DNA from: JBLUOA01 sp048060095
GTDB taxonomy: Bacteria; Pseudomonadota; Alphaproteobacteria; Rhodobacterales; Rhodobacteraceae
Assembly: GCF_048060095.1 (NCBI RefSeq)
Contig: NZ_JBLUOA010000001.1
Span: forward strand, 372,001-436,000
Reading direction: 5' to 3'
Length of the DNA: 64,000 nt
Below, one piece after another: positions 58,406 to 64,000 of the stretch (the stretch's first letter is position 1; each line of letters opens with the position of its first letter). Both the position numbers and the translations under genes were made by a program. Below the pieces are notes generated by a model. It ran no database searches. It was not told the DNA's origin and saw nothing but the letters and a program-made list of their open reading frames with translations.

Positions 58406-59326
58406 TCAGAACCACTGACCCGGTTCGATCAATCCCAAATCAAGCAATTGTTGTGAATTCCAATCGAACTGTGTGGAATTTCGCCAGCGGAAGGTATCAA
58501 TTTCAAACCGTGACCCCGGATTCGATTTCAACGCCTTCGCCGTGCGGAACGAACAGATCGCCGCCGTCATGTTATGGTGCCACGGGCAGGAATAGGTGTT
58601 CATCTCCTCGTCCGTCAGAGTGTGATTTTCAAGCAGCTTCAAGCCGGGTTTTGCCTTGAACAACGCGATGCGGTCGATTTTGCGCCGTTCATACGGCACG
58701 TGTTCTTCAAACCGCCACCGCAGACCGCCGAAGAAATCAAGCTGGCGTTCTTTCGGCTCATAGTTCTGCTCAGGGTTTTTTCGGGCGAGGGCGTAGTAGC
58801 CGCGATTATCGAGGAATGCGTCGTCCAGCGACACCGCTGACGGATTTTCGCGAAGGTCGCCCGCGTAAAGGTCAACGACATAGCAAAGCACTGCCTCTCG
58901 GCGTTCTTCGGCGGTGTGGGTCAGCATTTCCCCAACGGTGCGGTGCTCGCAGAAGGGGAAGAACAGGTATTCCGCGTTGTAGCAGTAATAGACCCAGTTG
59001 CCGGGGGTCGCCGAAATCACCCGATTTACAGCGGCTTGTGTCGCCCCGTCGGTGTGTATGTCAAAGGGAATGACGTGGATAGTGTCGTTCGGCGGCTCCG
59101 CCAGCGCGAACCCGGCGGGGGCGAAGACCAGCACGGTTTTAAAGCCGAGTTTCACATGATGGCGGATCGTGCTTTCAACCTCGATCTCATCTTCGACAAA
59201 GATCAGGGCGATCGGCCCTTTTGACAGGGCATCGCCGCTTTGCCTCAGAAAATCGTTGAGGTCTTTGTAAGTCACGCTCGCCTCCGCATTGTGCTGCTGC
59301 TGAAAGTCGGTGAAATTCACCTGCAT
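58406..59326 (-). CDS. Glycosyltransferase-like conserved protein
   Basis: This 306-residue protein has an N-terminal part (ALIFVEDEIEVESTIRHHVKLGFKTVLVF, about 39-67) reminiscent of GT2/GT92-type glycosyltransferases. The position of the usual DxD-type metal motif reads NWVYYCYNAEYLFFPF, without the acidic pair. The C-terminal ERQLDFFGGLRWRFEEHVP and HSQQLLDLGL-type stretch (here WNSQQLLDLGLIEPGQW) is highly conserved in family relatives I recall. Its stop lies six bases from that of the converging irr. The function is unknown; the role could be non-catalytic. Confidence 0.75.
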   Translation of the reverse strand: MQVNFTDFQQQHNAEASVTYKDLNDFLRQSGDALSKGPIALIFVEDEIEVESTIRHHVKLGFKTVLVFAPAGFALAEPPNDTIHVIPFDIHTDGATQAAVNRVISATPGNWVYYCYNAEYLFFPFCEHRTVGEMLTHTAEERREAVLCYVVDLYAGDLRENPSAVSLDDAFLDNRGYYALARKNPEQNYEPKERQLDFFGGLRWRFEEHVPYERRKIDRIALFKAKPGLKLLENHTLTDEEMNTYSCPWHHNMTAAICSFRTAKALKSNPGSRFEIDTFRWRNSTQFDWNSQQLLDLGLIEPGQWF

Positions 59327-59395
59327 TGCAAGCGTTGCAGCGCGTGGCCGAAGCCTGTAGGAAAGCGGCCTCTACAACCCGGAAGGCCAATCCCG

Positions 59396-60721
59396 ATGGC
59401 GGATACGAAAAAGCTATTTATCAAGACCTATGGCTGTCAGATGAACGTCTATGACAGTGAACGTATGGCGGAGTCGCTGGGCGCGGGTGGCTATACGCAA
59501 ACCGACGCTGTGGAAGACGCCGATATGATCCTGCTGAACACCTGCCATATCCGGGAAAAGGCGGCGGAGAAGATCTATTCCGAACTTGGGCGATTCAAAG
59601 GGCTGAAGGCCGAAAACCCTGACCTGAAAATTGGTGTCGCGGGCTGTGTCGCGCAGGCTGAGGGCGAGGAGATCATGCGCCGTCAGCCGATGGTCGACCT
59701 GGTGGTGGGGCCGCAGACCTATCACCGCCTTCCCGATTTGATGGAGAAGGTCGAGGCTGGGCAAAAGGCGCTCGACACCGATTTTCCCGAGGAAGACAAA
59801 TTCGACCACCTGACGACGCGACCGAAGGCGGATCGCGGCCCGACGGCGTTTCTGACGGTTCAGGAAGGGTGCGACAAGTTCTGCGCATTCTGCGTGGTGC
59901 CTTATACCCGCGGGGCTGAGGTCAGCCGCCCGGTCGATCGCATCCTGACCGAAGCGCGGGACTTGGTCGAACGCGGCGTGCGGGAAATCACCCTGCTGGG
60001 TCAGAACGTCAATGCCTATCACGGCGCGGGCGTTGACGGGGAATACACGCTCGCCAAGTTGATATGGGCATTGAACGATATCGACGGGCTGGCCCGCATC
60101 CGGTTTACGACGAGCCATCCCAACGACATGGATGATGCGCTGATCGCCGCCCACGGCGAATGCGAAAAGCTGATGCCGTATCTGCATTTGCCTGTGCAGT
60201 CCGGCTCTGACCGCATTCTGAAGCGGATGAACCGCAACCATACGGCAGAAAGTTATCTGCGGCTGATCGAACGGATTCGCGCAGCGCGGCCTGATATTCT
60301 GCTGTCTGGGGACTTCATCGTCGGTTTCCCGGAAGAAACCGATGCGGATTTTGCCGACACGATGGCGTTGATCGAGGAGGTCCGCTACGGGCAGGCGTAT
60401 TCGTTCAAATATTCCACCCGCCCCGGCACGCCAGCGGCAGAGCGGGAGCAGGTTGATCCTGATGTGGCATCTGAGCGTTTGCAGGTGATGCAAGCGCTTT
60501 TGACCCGCCAGCAGCGTGAGATTCAGGACGAGATGATCGGCAAAACCGTCGATGTCCTATTTGAAAAGCCGGGCCGCCTTGAGGGGCAGATGGGCGGCAA
60601 ATCAAGCCACCTGCACGCCGTTCACGTCACGGGTGCCAACGTGTCGCGCGGCGATATTCGACCGGTTCGGATCACCAAAAGCGAACCAAACTCCCTCGGC
60701 GGAGAGGTCGTTGGCGGCTGA
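59396..60721 (+). CDS. miaB: tRNA-2-methylthio-N6-dimethylallyladenosine synthase MiaB
   Basis: This 441-residue radical SAM methylthiotransferase acts on A37 of tRNAs. The auxiliary cluster cysteines are C14, C50 and C84. The radical SAM cysteines are C159, C163 and C166 in EGCDKFCAFCVVPYTRG. A C-terminal TRAM domain (about 375-440) binds tRNA. I chose ATG 59396, with GGAAGG ten bases upstream. It precedes phoH by 120 bases, in the usual order. Confidence 0.95.
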   Translation: MADTKKLFIKTYGCQMNVYDSERMAESLGAGGYTQTDAVEDADMILLNTCHIREKAAEKIYSELGRFKGLKAENPDLKIGVAGCVAQAEGEEIMRRQPMVDLVVGPQTYHRLPDLMEKVEAGQKALDTDFPEEDKFDHLTTRPKADRGPTAFLTVQEGCDKFCAFCVVPYTRGAEVSRPVDRILTEARDLVERGVREITLLGQNVNAYHGAGVDGEYTLAKLIWALNDIDGLARIRFTTSHPNDMDDALIAAHGECEKLMPYLHLPVQSGSDRILKRMNRNHTAESYLRLIERIRAARPDILLSGDFIVGFPEETDADFADTMALIEEVRYGQAYSFKYSTRPGTPAAEREQVDPDVASERLQVMQALLTRQQREIQDEMIGKTVDVLFEKPGRLEGQMGGKSSHLHAVHVTGANVSRGDIRPVRITKSEPNSLGGEVVGG

Positions 60722-60841
60722 TCGGAAAAGCACCGCCCCCATCAATCTGTGTTGCAATTTCGTGAAGATTTGCAATGCATGCTTGCGCCATGTGGCAGGA
60801 CTTGGCACCATCGGATCAAGCTCAACTCTCGGGAGACTTTA

Positions 60842-61852
60842 TTGGGTACCAGCGCGCTATCTCAATCGCCAGATTCGGCAGAAACGCCGGAAACACTTCT
60901 CGAATTTCCCGACAATCGCCTGTTGATCGACCTTTGTGGTGAGTTTGACAAGAACCTGACCCAGATCGAAAGTACGCTTGGCGTTCAGATCGTCCGGCGC
61001 GGCAATCAGCTTGCCGTATTGGGTGAGGCGGATGCCCGCGACAAGGCGGCAGAGGTTCTGCAATCGCTCTATATCCGACTGGAAGGGGGCCGCGACGTCG
61101 AAGCCGGCGACATCGAGGCTGAGATTCGCATGGGTGGTTCCGACACCGGGACCGGCACGCGCGATGGTGACCAGCTTGAGATGTTTCAAGGTGGTCGGGT
61201 TGAGATCAAGACCCGGAAAAAGACGATTGAGCCACGGACAGAGGCGCAGAAAGCCTATGTTCAGTCGCTGTTCCAAAATGAACTGGCCTTCGGGATCGGC
61301 CCCGCTGGGACGGGTAAAACCTATCTTGCCGTCGCCGTTGGCGTGTCGATGTTCATCGAAGGCCATGTTGATCGCATCATCCTGTCGCGCCCCGCTGTTG
61401 AGGCGGGAGAACGGTTGGGCTTTCTGCCCGGCGATATGAAAGACAAGGTCGATCCTTTCATGCAGCCGCTTTATGACGCGCTCGCGGATTTTCTGCCGGG
61501 CAAACAGGTTGCGAAGCTGATCGAAGACAAGCGCATCGAAATCGCCCCGCTGGCGTTTATGCGCGGTCGGACCCTCAGCAATGCGTTTGTCGTGTTGGAT
61601 GAGGCGCAGAATGCCACGACCATGCAGATGAAAATGTTCCTGACCCGCCTTGGCGAAGGATCGCGGATGGTTATTACCGGCGACCGCAGTCAGGTCGACC
61701 TGCCGCGCGGCGTCATGTCGGGCCTGCATGATGCAGAGCGGTTGTTGAAAGATATCGACAGCATTGCGTTCAACTACTTCACGGCGAAAGACGTCGTGCG
61801 TCACCCGCTGGTCGCCCGGATTATCGAAGCCTACGACAAAGATGACGGCTGA
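60842..61852 (+). CDS. phoH: PhoH family ATPase (YbeZ)
   Basis: This 336-residue P-loop protein has Walker A GPAGTGKT (153-160) and Walker B VLDEAQN (251-257), with LSRPAVEAGERLGFLPGD between. It is a putative RNA helicase or ATPase working with YbeY in ribosome and RNA metabolism. The start is probably TTG 60842, with GGGAG six bases upstream; the upstream in-frame TTG at 60749 is unsupported. It overlaps ybeY by 11 bases. Confidence 0.93.
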   Translation: MGTSALSQSPDSAETPETLLEFPDNRLLIDLCGEFDKNLTQIESTLGVQIVRRGNQLAVLGEADARDKAAEVLQSLYIRLEGGRDVEAGDIEAEIRMGGSDTGTGTRDGDQLEMFQGGRVEIKTRKKTIEPRTEAQKAYVQSLFQNELAFGIGPAGTGKTYLAVAVGVSMFIEGHVDRIILSRPAVEAGERLGFLPGDMKDKVDPFMQPLYDALADFLPGKQVAKLIEDKRIEIAPLAFMRGRTLSNAFVVLDEAQNATTMQMKMFLTRLGEGSRMVITGDRSQVDLPRGVMSGLHDAERLLKDIDSIAFNYFTAKDVVRHPLVARIIEAYDKDDG

Positions 61853-62354
61853 ACCCGTCGATACGGTTCTGGAGTATTCGGAGTGGGACGCGTTCGGCCT
61901 GCCGACGCTTGCCAACCGGGCTGCGACAGCGACGCTTGCCCATCTAGGGCTGGCACCGGAACAGTTTGAAATCGTCTTGATGGGCTGCGATGACGCCCGG
62001 ATTGCCGCGCTGAATACGTCGTTTCGCGACAAGACGACCGCGACAAATGTGCTGTCATGGCCGTCGGAGGAACGAGGCGCGGATGCACCGGGCGAAGCGC
62101 CGGTGCTGCCAGTGCCGAATGATGGCGACGACCCAACAGAACTCGGCGATATCGCCATCGCCTATGAGACTTGTATGCGAGAGGCTGAGGAAGCCTCTAT
62201 CGCGCCGACCGATCATGTGACGCACCTTGTCGTTCATGCGGTTCTGCACCTGTTGGGTTACGATCACATTGACGATAAAGATGCGGCCTTGATGGAAGCG
62301 CTCGAAACAGAGATACTTGGCAAACTGGGGGTCGCGGACCCATATGGGGCCTAG
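61842..62354 (+). CDS. ybeY: Endoribonuclease YbeY
   Basis: This 170-residue zinc enzyme acts in 16S rRNA 3' processing and ribosome quality control. The zinc histidines H132, H136 and H142 lie in VHAVLHLLGYDH. The middle NVLSWPSEE and LGDIAIAYE are typical. ATG 61842 lies within the end of phoH. Confidence 0.95.
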   Translation: MTAEPVDTVLEYSEWDAFGLPTLANRAATATLAHLGLAPEQFEIVLMGCDDARIAALNTSFRDKTTATNVLSWPSEERGADAPGEAPVLPVPNDGDDPTELGDIAIAYETCMREAEEASIAPTDHVTHLVVHAVLHLLGYDHIDDKDAALMEALETEILGKLGVADPYGA

Positions 62355-62387
62355 GCAAACAGATATGCCGCTAATTTGGAAGGAATG

Positions 62388-63275
62388 ATGGGCGATACCG
62401 ACGAAGGATCTTCTAGCGCAGCGCAAGGCGCGCAAGAAGATGACACTGAACAACACCGCGGCTTTTTTGGCCGAATTATCGGTGCACTTTCCCCTAACGA
62501 GATGAATGGCACGGCAGCGCCTGAAAAACAGGACAGCAGCCCGGCATCCGCGCAACCGCGCGGAATGTTGAACCTGCGCCGGATGCGGGTCGAAGACGTC
62601 GCCATTCCGAAGGTCGAGATCGTTGCGGTTCCCGATGACATCCGCAAGGAGGAACTGGTCGAGGTATTTCGCGACAGCGGGCTGTCGCGCCTGCCGGTCT
62701 ATTCCGGCACGCTTGATACGCCGATTGGCCTTGTCCACGTCAAAGACCTTGCCCTGCGGCACGGGTTCAACGGGTCAAGCAAGGGTGGCCGGTATTCGCT
62801 GTCAAAGCTGATCCGCCCTCTTCTTTACGCGCCGCCCTCCATGCCGATCGGTGTTCTGCTGCAAAAGATGCAGACCGAACGGATCCATATGGCGCTGGTG
62901 ATTGATGAATATGGCGGGGTCGATGGTCTCGTGACCATCGAAGACCTGATCGAACAGGTGATCGGTGAGATTGAAGATGAACACGACCTTGACGAAGGCC
63001 AGTTCTGGAGCCGTGAGAAAAGCGGCAACTACCTTGCCGAAGCGCGCGCCCCTCTCGAAGATTTCGAGGCGGAGATCGGGCAAAGCCTGACCGAAGGCGT
63101 CGATGACGAGGAAATAGATACGCTCGGCGGTCTGGTCGTTGTCCTGACGGGCCGCGTTCCCGCACGCGGAGAGATGATCCGCCACCCCAGCGGCCCCGAC
63201 TTTGAAGTCGTCGATGCCGACCCGCGTCGGATCAAACGGCTTAGGGTGCATCTGGCCGATCAAAGCAATGGCTGA
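62388..63275 (+). CDS. corC: CorC/HlyC family CBS-domain protein
   Basis: This 295-residue cytosolic protein has an acidic N-terminal tail, a CBS pair (about 60-190, RRMRVEDVAIPKVEIVAV and LVIDEYGGVDGLVTIEDLIEQVIGEIEDEHD) and a C-terminal CorC/HlyC domain (about 210-295). It lacks the transmembrane DUF21 region. The family is linked to magnesium and cobalt efflux. I chose ATG 62388, with GGAAGG five bases upstream; ATG 62385 is also possible. It overlaps lnt by eight bases. Confidence 0.93.
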   Translation: MGDTDEGSSSAAQGAQEDDTEQHRGFFGRIIGALSPNEMNGTAAPEKQDSSPASAQPRGMLNLRRMRVEDVAIPKVEIVAVPDDIRKEELVEVFRDSGLSRLPVYSGTLDTPIGLVHVKDLALRHGFNGSSKGGRYSLSKLIRPLLYAPPSMPIGVLLQKMQTERIHMALVIDEYGGVDGLVTIEDLIEQVIGEIEDEHDLDEGQFWSREKSGNYLAEARAPLEDFEAEIGQSLTEGVDDEEIDTLGGLVVVLTGRVPARGEMIRHPSGPDFEVVDADPRRIKRLRVHLADQSNG

Positions 63276-64000
63276 CACCGTCGCGCGGCTGGCGCTGGCA
63301 TCGACACGCATAAAGATGCTGTGCGCGGTCGGGCTTGGTGTGCTGTCGGGCCTTGGCCAAGCGCCGTGGGGGTTGTGGTGGCTGACCCTCGCCGCGCTCG
63401 CGGTTCTGGCGATCCTGTTTGACACGTCGCGCGACTGGCGGCAGGGCGCGTGGATTGGCTGGGCGGCTGGCGTCGGCTATTTCGGGTTGGTTCTTTCTTG
63501 GATTGTTGAACCTTTCCTTGTCGATGTTGCGCGACACGGCTGGATGGCCCCGTTCGCCCTGATCGGCATCGCGGGCGGTATGGCGCTTTTCTGGGCGCTT
63601 GGCTTTGGCTTGGCGCCGGCGCTGGGCGGAGCGCGGCACGCGCCGCTGATGCTGATCGCAACGCTGACGGCTGCGGAACTGCTGCGTTCCTACCTGCTGA
63701 CCGGCTTTCCGTGGGGGATGCTCGCCTATATCTGGGCCGGTTTGCCACCGATGCAGCTTGCCGCTTGGGTCGGGCCGCATGGTTTGACGCTGCTGACCCT
63801 GCTTCTGACATTCGGAACATACGCCGTCACGACTTTGCCACGGGCGAAAGCCGTTTTGACGGGCGGTTTGATCTGGGCGGGGATCGTCGGTGCATCCATC
63901 TTTGCGATGCCGCCGACCGTCGATACTCCCGCTGACCGACCAACCGTGCGCCTGCTGCAACCGAACGCCGCGCAGCAACTTAAATGGCGTGAGGATATGA
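63268..64000 (+). CDS. lnt: Apolipoprotein N-acyltransferase (3' truncated)
   Basis: The first 244 codons are visible before the window edge. It starts MADTVARLALAS and has several transmembrane helices, including GLGQAPWGLWWLTLAALAVL and GFPWGMLAYIWAGLPPMQLA. The nitrilase-like domain then begins VRLLQPNAAQQLKWREDM. Lnt acylates the N-terminal cysteine of lipoproteins in the inner membrane. The catalytic Glu, Lys and Cys lie beyond the edge. It closes the miaB-phoH-ybeY-corC-lnt cluster. Confidence 0.94.
   Translation, partial: MADTVARLALASTRIKMLCAVGLGVLSGLGQAPWGLWWLTLAALAVLAILFDTSRDWRQGAWIGWAAGVGYFGLVLSWIVEPFLVDVARHGWMAPFALIGIAGGMALFWALGFGLAPALGGARHAPLMLIATLTAAELLRSYLLTGFPWGMLAYIWAGLPPMQLAAWVGPHGLTLLTLLLTFGTYAVTTLPRAKAVLTGGLIWAGIVGASIFAMPPTVDTPADRPTVRLLQPNAAQQLKWREDM

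Noticed and set aside
60857..62158. 433-codon minus-strand open frame
   Set aside because: It is antisense to phoH and ybeY, whose Walker and zinc motifs show which strand codes.
1..64000. CRISPR array, insertion sequence, prophage, tRNA-linked integration site or a defence island
   Set aside because: No spaced direct repeats, transposase, integrase, phage structural or restriction genes were seen, and gene content is housekeeping throughout.

Overview
The window is a gene-dense stretch of chromosome from an alphaproteobacterium, almost certainly a member of the Rhodobacteraceae (Roseobacter/Rhodobacter group). Evidence for this is an Irr-type Fur-family regulator divergent from fabA-fabB-fabI, a membrane-bound ferritin (MbfA), the miaB-phoH-ybeY-corC-lnt order, the dapA-smpB / slt divergent arrangement, GC-rich codon use with many long antisense shadow frames, and a dispersed intergenic motif (GAGTATTTTTGGCAAGATGA) that I recall from this family. 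About 70 protein genes cover nearly the whole sequence. The longest gap is about 270 bases. I saw no rRNA, tRNA, tmRNA, CRISPR array, insertion sequence, prophage or attachment site. This looks like core genome, not an island.

Layout. 1-3.1 kb: end of an unknown gene, a TetR regulator, a 54-residue exported peptide, MbfA and an AEC-family permease. 3.1-8 kb: S-formylglutathione hydrolase, YaiI, an EamA permease, and a HAD phosphatase / ornithine-cyclodeaminase-like / hydrolase operon. 8-17 kb: MFS permease, ZapE, folate genes (5-formyl-THF cyclo-ligase, FolC) with AccD, CAAX protease, IlvD. 16.4-21.5 kb: three genes of unknown function, a FadH-like dienoyl-CoA reductase and a LysR regulator. 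21.5-28.5 kb: OmpA-like and AhpD-like proteins, GNAT, CinA-type domain, SfsA, methionine aminopeptidase, RsmD, a ferredoxin-reductase-like flavoprotein, peroxiredoxin. 28.5-34.2 kb: ridA-gdpD-femAB-like-phhB-mscS operon, then mlaA-mlaC and a small exported protein. 34.2-42.5 kb: PBP1A, glnK-amt, aromatic aminotransferase with sulfurtransferase, SmpB, DapA. 42.5-47 kb: soluble lytic transglycosylase, EamA permease, and a probable split MnmC (MnmD plus a divergent FAD oxidase). 47-55 kb: a long minus-strand catabolic block (MaoC-like hydratase, FMN reductase, enolase-superfamily dehydratase, zinc alcohol dehydrogenase, endonuclease/phosphatase-fold protein, threonine dehydratase, hydrolase, 2-haloacid dehalogenase), then an FKBP prolyl isomerase. 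55-59.3 kb: fabI-fabB-fabA, irr, a glycosyltransferase-like protein. 59.4-64 kb: MiaB, PhoH, YbeY, CorC and the start of Lnt, which runs off the end.

Connections. Iron links the two ends: irr lies at 58 kb, and an Irr-type inverted repeat sits 15 bases before mbfA at 1.1 kb. Four AAC-N6-GTT sites around the TetR and 54-residue-peptide genes suggest an autoregulated unit. Several cell-envelope genes (PBP1A, Slt, MlaA/MlaC, Lnt, OmpA-like) and the unsaturated fatty acid genes are spread through the window. Non-coding signals are the least explained part: a dispersed motif at gene 3' ends, a 21-base promoter-like sequence repeated before two unrelated genes, and a cysteine-rich upstream frame overlapping ilvD.
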